From contig VWZL01000114.1 in assembly GCA_013396915.1 (NCBI GenBank), positions 376,691 through 440,690 of the forward strand: a stretch of 64,000 nucleotides of DNA, written 5' to 3'. The notes beneath the pieces were generated by a model. The model was not told where the DNA came from and did not search any database. It saw only the letters and a program-made list of their open reading frames with translations. The stretch comes from Stercorarius parasiticus (lineage: Eukaryota > Chordata > Aves > Charadriiformes > Stercorariidae). This document shows positions 24,401 to 38,700 of the stretch, piece after piece; the first letter of the stretch is position 1; the number at the start of each line of letters is the position of its first letter. The translations under genes and the position numbers were made by a program.

Positions 24401-27400
24401 GACTGAAGAGGTTTTTAAACCATTCTAGAATGTATGTAGACTTTAATCAGTCTTCATTAGTGTACTTGTCAATTTATTTATTACAGATTTGTTTGTTTCA
24501 GGGTCTTTTTTTGTTTGCTTTTTTCCTGTCTTCTTTTCCTGAAAAGGTGGACGTAGCACAAATCACCTTACGAGGCTGTACATAACATTGAAAGTAATCC
24601 ATCTGATCTTTCAAGCACCAATTATACAATTTTGAAGCTATTCACTTTTCTTTTTTGATTCTTTTCTAATGGAAACTTACTTTTTCTTAAAGGGCCCTTT
24701 CCTTATGCATGAGTATCCCTAATACAGGTAGCTCTATACACAGAACAAGTAGCAATTCTGTTTCTTCTTTTAGTTCGAAGTATTATTTTTTTACCTCATT
24801 GTCATCTCTTTTTAGGTAAAAATACAAATGTCCGAGAGAAAAACTGGATTTGTGTCTTTGAGTTCCATTTCCTGATTGCCAGGCTCTTGCGAGGGATTCT
24901 GAGAGCAGTCAACTCACCAATTTACAGTGTAGGGATGAAGATGGTTAATGATTTTCTCCCCGAATGGGAAGCAAGGTTGCTCATGTATGAGATGCATAAT
25001 TCTCTTAAGGTATCTAGACTAAACCTTTTCTCTTGCACTTCTGTTAAGAGCTTGTCTTTTACAAATTTTTAAATCTCCTTACTGAAAGATTTGCATTGTG
25101 TCTTGTTTCTAGTATTTAACATAGAGGAAATGTGACACAGCACTGTAGGGCCTAATGCATTTTCATTTTGGATGTTAATGATGCCCATCAATCTAAGACT
25201 TGTACTTATTTTTAAAATGTAATATAAGTTCATGATTTCCACTACTATTTTCTGGTTCTCTGACTTCCATTTTCTGTCTTTGTGTTTCTCTTGTAACTTA
25301 TAGCAGGCTTGTGGCTGTGATATCCTACTGCCTATTGATTTAAGGACTCTCTAATTGAAAACTATTCAGCAAACGCAGTTTTCAATTTACTGTTTTGCCC
25401 AACTATGTTTAGGTGCCAGGGGCTCATTTGCAGCAGTTGATGGTTAAAGATTTAAAACTAAAGCTGCATGTCATCTAGGTAAACTTCAGTAATATGCAGC
25501 GTTTTCACCAAGGACTTGACATACATCTTACATAGCCTGCAGGCCAAAAGTGTGTGTCTGTGCATTTCTGTCTGCATGTGTAACCACAGGAAGGGAAAAG
25601 GCAAAGAATCAATGATCTCAAAATTAATTAAAATCAGGAAGACTTTCCCCCTGCTGACAGGATATTTAGGATGAAAATAATTAAATGAGCTATTGTGGCA
25701 AATGCAATATCGATTGCTCACTGAGAGCAGCTCCTTGAAGACTTAGATGAAGATTGATAACTGTTTTTTAACAGTTAGAGCCAAAGGCAACCATTCCCAT
25801 CTCCTGTTTGTGTGCATGTGTGCAGTCTGACAAATGGCTTTCAATGCAACCCTCTATTGACCGCTATAAAAAGCTATTATCTACCATGAATAAATGGCAT
25901 ATACATGCTGCTTCTCCCTTCTTCTTCATATCTGTGTAGTTGAAAGTGTTTCATTTACGACTTTTCAGTTCCTTGTACTTTAAAAGTAACAGCTGACATC
26001 CTTTTGGGGCAGAAAGATTTCTTTGTTTTTTTGTTTCAGGTCAGAGGTGGATTTTATCTTTATATGAGCAAACAGGCTCAGGAATTGCAACCTGTAATTA
26101 GAGATGAAGTGACGAAAAGGTTAATATTTTCAGAATAATAATGAAATGGAATACACTTGAAGATGGCACCAGATTTTCTCAGGTTATCACTGGAATTTAG
26201 CTACAATACGGCTACAACTGCAAGTGAAGAGGCCCAGTGAGAGCAGCTCCATAAAGCAAAGCTGTTGGTGCCAAAAACCTGACTAGACCTATACTATAGT
26301 ATTTCACACTCCCATTTTCAGCTATTTTGCTTCAGACTATCTCTAGTCTGTTGGAAAAAGCCAATTAGCAGATGGAGCACATAAAGTACAGCCCTAGATC
26401 ATATCTTTCAGTGAATTTTATCTTAAAAGAGCCTGATTCATGTACTATGAGACTGCTCCATGATGTGAATCGGAACACCAGTATGTGGGAACAATCAGGA
26501 GAGTCACTTCAAAAGCTTGCTGCTGATCGAAAATAAAATCTGTGGTAGACATTTCAGAGTAATGGAGCCTTACAAAATTATTGTGAGAACAGATCTTAAT
26601 GAAAGGAAAATGAGTAGAAAAGTGTTGTTTTTGTTTCAGTGAGAGACTAAACCAAAAATAGACATAGAAAATGCTATAGACAGAAAGGGAAGTAAATAAT
26701 ATAGGCTTAATACTTGTTTAAAATATCAAAACAAGCCTGGTGAAAGCATTTGCCTTTGAATCATATTAATTTATCTAAATGTTTATGCAAGCAGACTCTC
26801 ATACATCAACTTATTTGTGGAAACACGCTTGCAAGAGGAAAGCAGTTCTGCAAAGTAAGAAGTGATGAGAATTGAAAAGTGTTTAACAACTGCTTCCTAC
26901 CTATACTTTGGCAGTACTGTCCTGCTAATTATTCTGGCATCAAACTTATGTGTCAATGTTCCTGTGTCAATGTTTGTAGTGAGCTAGAGCTCTGTGAGGT
27001 GGGATTCCTCAGTTACTACACTGTATGGAGAGACTGGTTCTTCTTAGATCTTTCAAGATAAAGGGCTCACACAGAAATAATTCTCTGTGAAAATAATTCC
27101 CTTCCATCTCTTTCTTTCTGATGAATCTGCAGCTAGTTGTACCTTTTTGGAACTTCTTGGGATTTTTATAATAGGATAATTTTTTGTTCCATTTTTAATT
27201 AAATATTCAAATTTGTAAAAATGAGATGAGATGGATAATCATGTTAAAATGAAGAAACTACTCTCTTGTAGACCTCATTTGTATGCTGCCTGCTGCTTCG
27301 AATCATTTATGACCATTCAGGAAAGGTTTTCCTAAACAACTGTGACATTTCCTGCACACTGCAGTATCTGAAAAATTCTTCATCAAGGGCAGAAGTTAAC

Positions 27401-28120
27401 ACCATGGATTAACTACTTCAGGAGAAACAATTTTCCTTCTATGAATGTATCTCATTCCACGGTCCATGAAAGTTTGTCCAGGAAATAATAGATCAAGAAA
27501 TGAAGATGATAAATTGTTAACCTGAATGAATTTACTTCTGTTTAAGATTCTTTGCAAAACAGTCACTTTCATTAAGGCCATAACACTAGACATCTAGGTT
27601 AAATATGATCCTTTATGATTTTAATTTCATGGCACTATATTTTGAGTTTGTTCAATTTCTGGGGGGCATACAAATATTGTATTTTTTTTACTGTAATTTT
27701 TCCATACCTGATCAATAATCACTTCCACTTAGTTTTAGAGACAGGACTGGTATATTGCTTGATATTAATAAGAGAGACTTCCAAATATAGCCTCCTTTCA
27801 ATTTTTTAGATTTTTGTCACACAGTAGCCACACAGATGAATATTTTCTGAGCAGATGTATCTCTTGGGACAAGTATTTTGAGAAAATTTCTGCTAAATCA
27901 GATTAGCCAGTTCTAGGTGGACAAGTAGGGCAGAAACGTTACATTTCCAGCTTTTTGTTGTTGTTCTTTGCAACCTTTCCCTAGAAAAGTGCAAACATTC
28001 CCTATGTTTAAGTAGAAGCTTGGAATTTTGTGGAGAGCATCAATGAATTTTGTGTTGCCTCCGCAAGTCAGAAGCTTTTTACTGCATCTGATACAAATGC
28101 ACTTCTGTAATCCTCATGGA

Positions 28121-28157
28121 GCAGGATTTTGATCTGTGAAGCAGGATTTTGATCTGT
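28121..28157. repeat. 20-bp tandem duplication
   Basis: The unit starting GCAGGATTTTGATCTGT occurs at 28121 and again at 28141, without mismatch over 17 bases. Confidence 0.95.
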
Positions 28158-31100
28158 CCTAGCTACACTGGACTTCATATGTGTATCTGTGGGATCCTGT
28201 AAAAAACACACTCTGTGGTTATACAAATTAACACTTGCATGTGCACAAGAGAGGTAAAGCTTACACCCTTAGAGCCATCTTTTTCTATGTGGTAAACACA
28301 GAATTTGTAAAGATTTTTCCGATTTTTTCATTAAATATGTATCTACATGTGTTACAAAAACACGTACAGTGTGTGTTTTTGTTAGGTAGGTATTTTCCCA
28401 TAGAAATGCCTGTATGCTCTATTATGTATAACAGACAGAACAATTTATTTCTTTGTAACTATCCAAAGCATAGTTACACTTAATACCTCACAAAAATAAT
28501 TTCTTTAAAATATCAACATACAGTGTAAAGCTGTATATTATAAAAGTATCTTCATAAACTCTTACCAAAACCCATCTTTTAATAATAATTAGATTTAGTT
28601 TTCTAATTTTAAGTTGTCTATTGACAAAACCCCTCTTATCCCACTGTCTACAGTCTTTGGAAGAAGAAGCCAAGAGGTAACAAAACCAAGGGAATGTGCC
28701 TATTGCCTTTTAAAGAAACATGATATTGCTTTGAATTCTCCTATACCTACATTCTGTTTTTTTCACTACAGTCAGATTAATACACTGCTTCTTTGGTCTA
28801 ATTTAGACACGTGAGGGAATATGAAACTGGCTTAGGACAAGGGAGGACCCCTCTTAAGGATAATGCATTGTGTAGTGCTGAGATAGCTAAACTGAGAAAC
28901 AACTTCAGGATCAGAATGCACAGAAGGGAGCTGAGTGATAGCAGCAAACTGAAAACGTGCACTTTAAACTATTAACACTAATTTTTGATCGTACTTTCTT
29001 TGAAGATGTAAGAAGGAGTAGATTTCTGTGAAGTTTTCTTACAGGTGCAGATGAATACATGTACTTTTATGCTTTTTATAGGAAGGAGATTATGTGATTG
29101 ATCCTGTTGCTGTTCTCTCTTAGAAATCTCAGAAACTGTACAGAAGTGTCAAAGAAAGTCTAAAGACCTGGAATAATTGATGAGACTTACCACATTTGTA
29201 CCTATTTATTTTTCCTTCCAGTTTATTTGTCAAAGGCCATTTGGCTAGTAGAGCTGTTTGAGAGTATGAATGAGAAAACGAAAAATCCTTGTATTACTGC
29301 AGTTAAAGCAGAATGTCCTTGTATACTTCCTCTGTTTTCTTCCTCTGTCCCTTCTTTCTTCTCTATGCAGTCTGCAATTTCAGATACGCACAACCTTCTG
29401 AAATATAAGGGATTAACATCTCTAAAAATAAGATGAATGGTATGAAAATTATGTTTTTAAATCTTGCTAAAGCAGAGTTAAGAGGTATTTGTACACTTGG
29501 GAAAAATAAATCCTCATCAGATTAGTCAGAGATATGCAAAAAAATTGTTAAAACTTCTGCCTCAGCTTGGATGCATTTTTATTTTTAAATGTAGATTTAG
29601 ATGTAGTGCAGAAATTTCACTGTTATCCTGAAGGACAGAGTCCTGATGGAGTATTGGAAAAGCTGGAAGTATATTCAGTTTTCAATTCCTATTTTTGGTT
29701 TAGTAATTGTGATAATTATATACTATCAGTTTATATTATGATATAAATATCCTTTTGAAATTGAACTATATTTAGAGAGAGAGGGTTCCAAAATTTTGGG
29801 AAAGAATCACTGGGTGAATCTGGATATTTTATATTGCTACAAATTTTATTGGACATACCAAGATTCATATATACATCAAAATAAATCTGATCACTATGAA
29901 GATTGTGGTTGGTTCTGATATTGACCAAAACAGCAGCTATGTCTTAGCATAGCAAAATTATTTTGATTTGTTCTTATTAGTAAGCCTTTATTTCTTCTAG
30001 CACTGAACTACTACAAGTGACTTCTAAGTTTTGAAAAATTCATATACATAAAAAACACCAATATAATTTTTCTGTATCCTTACTTTGTATATCTGTCTGT
30101 CCTTATTTTCTTTATACTTTGAACTTCTGTGTGCTTTGCCAGTTAAGGATTTCAAAGTACCTAAAACTTCAGTTGAGCTTTCAGTGTCAAGGTACAGTAT
30201 TAGCCATTTAGGTTCTCATTAAAAGTTATTCAGCTTTTTCTGAATCACAATTTGAAGCTGTACTTAGGTAATTTTTTGTGGGCTAATACATTAGAATAAT
30301 AGACAGATGGCTATTTTTATGAGGGCATTTTAGAAGATAACCTGAAAAAGTAGTGTCACAAATCAGAACACAGCTTTTCAATCATTGAATAAATTGACTT
30401 AATATAAGAAGATTCTAATCAAAACAAAATGTGTCTAATGCAAATATGTCTGCATGTATTTAATTCTGTGTCTACTCTGATGGTGAAGCTGGATTCAGTT
30501 TATGAGAATCTGATTATTAAAACTAGCATCATAATATGATAAAAAGTTTATTCTGAAAGCAAACCCTAATTAATGGAGAACTTAATTGAAATAAAAAGCA
30601 ATTATACAGTGAAATGCAGTTGTTGGAAGCACAATTGCAAAGAAAAGAAAATGTAATGTTACAAGATCACTTTACTTTTCTATAATCTGTCTAGGCTATG
30701 ATCTGCATATAACATACAAGTTGATTAAAGATTTTACAAAAATGACAAAAACCAATGAAGAATCTAAAAATTAATATGCCTCAGGTCTAAAAAACCCCCA
30801 AACAAAACCCAAACATAAAATACCTACCTTCTAAATCTAAACAAAAGATTGGTTTTCTAAATCTTAGGCCAGTGTTCTCTTTTAATACCTTTTCCTTTGG
30901 GTATTACTGATTTTAAAGAGGTGTTAATCCAAAAGCAAAAAAATTACTTATTTGAAACAGAGCCATAGGATAAAACAGAGCTACTTAATAAAGGAATTAT
31001 AGAAGACTGACAAAGCAGAATTCTGTTTCAAAACAAATGTACACTCTTTTATGGGCTAGTTATGTTTTACGCTGCTTAACAATTTGTTTTCTCCTGCAAA

Positions 31101-34100
31101 TGTGAACTTTGCAAGGCTGCACATGTAATCATGTTTTTTGCTGAGGATATTAAAATCTGTGTCATTAGTTCTTTCTGAGAGGATAGAAATGTAAATGGAG
31201 CTTGGTGAAAGCAGGAGAAGGCAATTTATTCTGAAGATTCAGAACTGTTTTGTCTCTGCATTTCAAAGTCATCAACATACATTTATTTTTGTCATTTTAT
31301 TTAAAAGTTTGAAGTTGTGAAAGCTCTGAAATCCTTACACACTGTGAAACTTTTACAAGATATAAAAATAAAATGTGTTGAGATTCACTATTTAGAATGC
31401 TTTTTTTCTCAATTTTTTTATCAGATTTGCGTTTAATTTCTGGATTATTCTAACTTTGTGCCTCTCTAGTTCGTGTTGCCAAGTGTAATTTCTTGTTGCA
31501 CGTGAGTACAGTTGTTCAGTGCGTATGCTGAGTAGGATCTTTCTGTAGTTACTTATGAATTGTTCATGCAGAGGGGCTTTTCATGTGGTGTGATAAGGCT
31601 TGAATACTGAGCTAATATAATAGTAGCAGGCAGCTCTTTATTACAGATGTGGTTGATGGGGTTGCAGTGATCACAATCATATCAATTTTTGAGCAGGGGA
31701 AAAGATGAAAGGAAATGGACCACCAAAGGCCAAATAATGACCCATTGTTCCTGGTAATTAGGTTTTTGCTATCTGTCTTTAAGGTATATAAAAGAGCATG
31801 ATATGTTTTTTTTATTGCAAAAAATACTATAGTACATACCATAATTTCTAAAGTTCAGAAGAAACGTTGAGAAAGTGCTTCAAAATAAATTTCACTTGGA
31901 AATTTTACATTTGTTTTCAAGGATATATAGAAACCTAACATCATAACACATTGTTCTTAATTGTATATTATAAGCACAGTTTTTTAAATGCTTATGCAGG
32001 CAGACAGCATTTGCTATTGCAAGCAGTGCACTGAAAGTCATTTGCTTCTTGGATTAACATGGTTTATGACATGGTGGGACACTTAATGGGTCTTATGAAA
32101 TCACACTTTTTGTGGTCTTGAATAGAAAATGGGAGAAAATAGATCTCTAAAAAATACTATAGAACTATTTTTTGACCTTTATCTTTTTCATACAGTCAAC
32201 AGCGTTTATTCCAGATATATGTAGATGGCCATATAGGCTGAATTATTTATATTGGGACCTTTCTTCTCTTTCTGTGACTGGAAAGAAGTAAGCCACCCTG
32301 AACACTTGTACAGAGTAATGACAGATAACCTGTCCAATAAATGGTTAATTTAAAAGTAAGAGGGAATGAGAAGTTGATCAGAAAGTTAAGGAAATCAGTC
32401 ACAGCTTAACCTTACATCAGACTAGCAAACCTTGTGTAGAGAGACTGGCTTTGAAATCAGACTGTCATCCACTCAAATTTAAACATAGAAGAAAAAGATG
32501 CATTTCTAAATATTCTCAGACTCTTTCTACTTATTCCCTTAACTGAAATTTTCCCTCATACTTAAGATTTAAGCTTTTGCTCCACAAGAATGACAAGATG
32601 TCCTTGTCAGAAAACGTAATTCAAAATTTTCCTGTGCACTTCAGAGTGTATTCTAAATCTTTAGCAGTTTATTTGCTAAAAGGAAATTCAGATCCTGAAT
32701 TAGAGGTCAAGCAGATGAAAGAAATACTGCTGCTGTTCTTATTTCAGAAAAACCTGTATTAAAACTACTTGGTAACTCCATCTCCGGTGTTAATTGCTAG
32801 CAAAGTCTCACATTGTCTGAAAATTTCATCTCCAGCAAGTTAAAATCAAGCTGCAATAAACCTCTACCCACCTAACTAATTTTCAGAAACTTCAAGGTTC
32901 TTAGCACCATAAATATTCTATCAAATTACATGATTATCTGAGATTGTTTTGTGAGATAAAAAGTCTACCACTTCAAACTTCTATACCAGGAAATATATTT
33001 TTATTCCGTCAATAAAAAAATGCATATTCCTTCCTATGTAAAGACAATGTAATGGCAAGAAATGTGGCAACAGCATCACTGTCACTTTGCAGTGATATTC
33101 TTTTTTCTCTTGACGTTTTCTCAAAATTTTAATTGTTTCATTTTTGCCATTTCTCTGGTAATAGCAGATCAAAGTATGAGGCATTGAGGCAAAAGGGGAA
33201 AATCTTTTCCTTTCTCTTTTTGTGTAAGACAAAATTACACTTTTAAAAAAACCCCAAAACCTAGCCTATAAAAAAAAGTTCTATTTTTTATAGATTAAAA
33301 AAAAATAAATTGTCTGTTAGTTTTAAGTCCTTTTTCAATAATATAGGAAATAAAACATTTGCTTAGTTTGGATGTTACAAGTATTTTGATGGTGGGGAAA
33401 ATAATTTGTGTCTGTTTTGTGTCTACTTAAAAACACATGCATCTCTAAACAAACATCCTGTTTAAAATTCACTAGACAACTAAATGTTAAAAAATAATCT
33501 AAGCAGCTATTCTTTAATGTGATGATTATTCAGCTGAAATACTACCATATTTTTTAAAAAAAGAGTTTATGCTAACAAGTGATTTGATTTTCTTTAAAAG
33601 TTAGATTAACATTGTTTATAGCTTGCTGATGCTTATGTCTTGTTCCCAGTTGAAATGCATTTTTGGGGGTGAAAACAAAATCTCTACTGTTTGCTTAATT
33701 GTACCCCAGGGTGGAGTTGGGAATGTGTCAAGAAGTAAGAAAACACCAGCTTTAATAAGCATACAATGCAATTTAACAGTTCATAAACCAGTAAAATTTA
33801 ATCCCAGGCTGAGAGATTTATTAAATCTCACTCAGTAAAATGGTTTTGTGGGATGTGTTAGCAAGTAAGAATTAAGTGAAATGATTTCAGGGGCAATAGA
33901 TTTTATTACCCGAGGAGAGGAGGAACTAGTTTTGCAAGCCATTTCTTCTTAATTTCATTCACTCATTATAATTGCCTTGAGTAGGAGAGCTTTCTGTGAG
34001 GAGTAGTAGTATGTTGGATCTCTGGAATTTGTCTGCATGCTACTACATTTGTCAGGCATCACGTAACCGAAATATCTTCTGTTGCTGATCTTGTGCAGTG

Positions 34101-35700
34101 GTTCTTTTAATGATTGTTAAAGATTTTTAAATCTAATACAACTTAAGCCTCTATCTGTCCATAAGATAAAATGACTCCTATTATTTTTTTGTTGTTGTTG
34201 TTTTTGCATGCATGCTTGTTCTTCTGTGCTTTTTGCCTTTCCTTTATTCCCTGGTGTCTGTTCCCCTCAGCAGTTGTTCTCAGTCTTTGTTTTCATAAGC
34301 TGCAGAAATTATTTTCTTCCAGTCTCTTTTCTCTTACTTCTGCCAGTTAGAGGATTCCTAATTCTGCTTTATTCTTCCAGACGCTTGTGACATCCCTGTG
34401 AGATAGTATGCTGACTTGTACCACCTGCTGATGTCCCAATTATATAAATGTTAAGATTTCATTCAACTGTCCGAAAAATATTTAAGTTAATTTCTCCCAA
34501 TACTTTTATTCCTGTAGCCTCGTATGACAAACTCCTTGAAGACACTGCTCAGAATCCAAGTGTGCCCACAGATATCTTTCTTAATGCTACACTAATATCC
34601 TTGTTAGTGTGAATTGCTGAAAGAACTTTTCTTCCATTATTACTGCCCAAACTGTGCTCAAACTGTAATACAAGTTTCTATGGGGTGCATATCCCATAGA
34701 CAGATGGGATACCAAGAAAATATTTTAGTGAGTTTGGCTAGATTTGTCATATTTTGGAATGATAAATGCTTTTTTGTTCCCTTATTGCCTTGAAATCCCT
34801 CTTACCTGTGGTATGTTAAGATAATATAACAGCATCTAGTTGCTTTTGTGCTTTCCAAAACAGCTGGAAATATTTAAGAAAAGATAAGACATACCTGCCC
34901 TACTTATGTAAGATTAACTTGGAAAGGTTTTTCTCTTTATATGCACGGCTGTTTTGCTGTGTTGGTTTGCTGTAGACTTTCCTTAACTCAGATCTGCCTG
35001 GAATTTCTGTACACCTTATGTCTTGGGTTACATTCATTAGAGAGAACTGTTTTTTTATATGGAATGGCGTGGGGCAATTTAACCTTTCCAGCTAATCTCT
35101 TGTCTAATTCTTCCTGAATGTCCTGAAGGACCTTTTCTCCTGAATCTAGTTTACACTATGACGTGTAAACCTCATTATTGAAAGCTGTGTTTCATCAAGC
35201 TGTACATAACTGTATAGAATAATGAGAAAAACTGAACAGGCTGGGGATGGTATGTGTATGATACTACTTATTTACTTTTGAGTGAAGACAGGTATGATGA
35301 CAATCACTTTGTGGCTGTAAAATGAGTATGGTATGGCATGATTAACCCTTCTGTCTTATTTTTCAAGTTTACTATAAGACGTTGTATGATTTTACTGCAA
35401 TGCAGAGCTGTATTTAAAAATAGTTTCATCTCATAGTGCATAAAGGAGGAGTAAAGAATAAACTTAAATCTGTATTTAATTTCATATTCAAATTTTTCTG
35501 CAGTACATATATCTAGAGAAAGATACTATATTTTTGTGCCTCTTGCAGATCCGTGTGGTCCCAAATAGTTCATGTTATTGAACATACTTGTGATATGAAT
35601 ATTTCCTTCGGACTGGTCTTTAGGCTTCATTTGTCTTGATGCTATTTTGTCGTGTGATTAAACATAAACCCTTTTATCTAAATCTAAACTTCCGACTTCT

Positions 35701-35730
35701 TTGAATTTACCATCTTTGTGGTAAATTCAA
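35701..35730. repeat. Perfect 12-bp inverted repeat (hairpin)
   Basis: TTGAATTTACCA is followed by the six-base loop TCTTTG and then the exact reverse complement of the arm. The pairing does not extend beyond the arms. Confidence 0.95.
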
Positions 35731-38700
35731 CTTATTCTATCTTTTGTTATGCATGTTATGCATCTGAACATGATCATTTTTAGCTTTATTATTACTACAG
35801 AAACTTATAGAAAATTATCTCTCCTATATATGTATATATACAACATAGAAAATAACATAAAATTTTAGGAACTCTATTTCAAACATTGACCGGTAGCAAT
35901 GGAATATATGTCTATCCCATTAACCATAGACTGTAATTGCCATAAATAAAATAACAGTAGATAGATCCATGGAGTTTTGTAATTCTCCTAGTACCCTTTC
36001 TGAAAAATCATTTCTGAAAATTGAAAGTATTTCAGATTATAGCGATTAAAAGAACACCATACAGACCATGAATAGTTAGATGCTTTCTCTTTATCTTCTT
36101 ATCCAATGTTCTTTGCTTAACATTAGACCTGAAAAAGTGAAAGAAAAATTACTTTCTTCAATGTTAATCTCTTGTTCTATACCTCCTTGAAAAATCACTT
36201 TGTAGTGCAGATTTGAAACTACCTGTGGTTTGGAGGTAGCTGATCAAGGATATGTGGTGAATCAAGCTTCTAGTAGGGTAATGTTAGCACCATTGGCACC
36301 ACATTATATAAGAAATTTTGGGGGAAAAAGTTCTTGTGTTACCAGTTATTCTGGTTTGGGGGTTAAAATCACATTGGCCCAACATAAATCAAGATCTGGC
36401 TCTTAAAATTTTCTGACGGGGCAATAGTAGAATCCCTAATAAAGAAACTACAGATTGTCTTATTTTTATATATACACTATCATAGTTAACATAGTTCATA
36501 TCCAGTAGTTTTTAAAGGCAACTTTATAATTTTCTGTCAAACAGGACAGCTTTTAAGGAAAGTAATAGACAGTGTTAGCAACGAGAGCTCTTCTGCACTG
36601 TAGGTGGTCACCCCTTCCTGACTTGAGTGTTGTCAGACTTTTCTCACATTTTTGTTCTTATTTATTTTTCCCCCGACTTGTTTAAAAGAAAGGAAGTGCA
36701 GTTACGTTCTATAGTTAAGTCAGTCTTCAAAGGAAAATAATAATTATACTAAAACTTGCAGAAAGGCCTATTTCTGCTCACTGTGCTCACAATGAAAATA
36801 ATCTAGAAAATAAGACTAATATGGGAAAAATGAAAAGCAGGTGGTGGGAAGTTCAGCAGAACAAAAAAAGGAAGTGTTTTGTTTGTTTATGTAATATACC
36901 ATTTATTCAGTGTTTTTGTAAGTAATAATTATGCATTGTGTGTTAAATTATCAGTAAGGATAAATGAGAGAAAAGTAAGTAATTACCAAAGGAGAAGTAA
37001 TGCTTAGCAGGATAAGGAGACTGATTATGGGACATTTTTGAGGGCTTTGCAATGAATAAATATGCCACTGTAAATCCTTATTGTGCAGTGCATTCTAAAT
37101 AATGTTATTTCTTCCCAAAAAGTTTATGCTGGGGAGGGAGGACTATGCTGTGCTGTTCATTGTACTTCCCGTATCCAGTATTGACTGTTAGATCGAAAAA
37201 AGAGCTGCTGTTATTGCCCTTCTAATTGTACTGTATCATCTCTGCCCTTCAGAAAGCTGACTAGAAATAGTCTGCATATATTGGGAGTTAAAAAACCAAA
37301 ATCAAACCAAGAACCTGACTTTGCATCCAGTTTTCTATCCAAGGCATTACTGTTGTGTAAGAAATGAAATACAGTTTATAAGGGCCAATGGAAAATTCAG
37401 TCCTTCTGGAACATGTCCTGCGTTGTGTACTTACACTCCTTTTTGCCAAATGGAAACACAACATTCTTATTATGTTCTAAACCCTTGCAAGGGCAGGTAC
37501 CATAAATATAAGCTCAGCAGGAGAATCTTGTTACAGCATGAAATGACCATGTTAGCACTTTGTTAAACCGGTGACCACAGTCCGTGTGTACTAGGTTTAT
37601 TTCAGAAGATATTATGGTCTGAGGTGGCTGTCTGTGTAGCTAATGGAAATTCAGTAACAAATGATTTTATATGGCAAAATAAGTTTCAGAATGCATTAGA
37701 CTCCACATGAATTGCTTTTAACATGTTCACACATTTTCAAGGACTTTGCTAAAAAGAAATGTGGAAAGAGTTCTTTCACTTTTATGCATTTATCTAAATC
37801 CTTTGTCATGGTCACCTAGGAAACAAATGCAGATATACATTTGCAAGCATTTGCATTCAGTTTCATTTCGTTTTTGATGCAGCAAAAGAAGTCACACTTG
37901 AAAAGAATTTAAGCCTCGTTTTAATTAATGCACAAAATTTTACAGAGTACATTAGTGACCATCAGACACTAAGCAAACCCCTCTGAACTGTTTGGCTTTT
38001 TAAATGTAGCAGCACTTATTTTACAAGGGCAAAAATTGACTGATTGGAGACAGGAAGACAGAGATAACCTTGAAGAGAATAATGAGCTGCACATGAAAAA
38101 TATAAGCTATCCTGCTTATTGTAGTAGTACTTATTCAGATAACGTTCAGGTAAAGATAGCATAAGAACTAAAAAGTAGAAAAGCATATGCATACTTTACT
38201 AATCAATGAAAAAAGCTTGGCTCATGCAAGCCAGTATTGCAAGTGAACTGCACAGTGTCCTCTCTTGAAATTTTTGGGGGGTCAATTCAGTTTAACGGAG
38301 AACTGACTACAGAATCGGAATGCTACCTTTCAAGATTTTTTTTTTACTTCAGTTTTGTTCTTCATGGACCGTTTTGTTAGTTAAAGAACTGTTTTAAAAA
38401 AAAAGAATTTTAGCAAAATATTTGTCTTTGCACAAAAATCTAGATGTATTTAATTTATGATGTATTTATAACCTGATACTAATGCCAATAGTGACTGCTA
38501 AATGCAGATTCAGATATCCACCTTGTGATAGGACAGGACCTGTGAACTGATTTATAGAATATTATGCTACTGCATTTTCTTTCTCATTTGCTTTGACTTT
38601 GATGAAGAAATATATTTTCACATATTCTCTGAATCAAATATTTAAAATTTTTATTGTGGAAAATCCAGTCTTGTTAGACTGTTTAGAGAGTTTCAAGTTG

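Noticed and set aside
24887..25072. Open frame followed by a GTATCT donor-like site
   Set aside because: Does not match any GRIK2 segment or a family I know; non-ATG start and no coding character.
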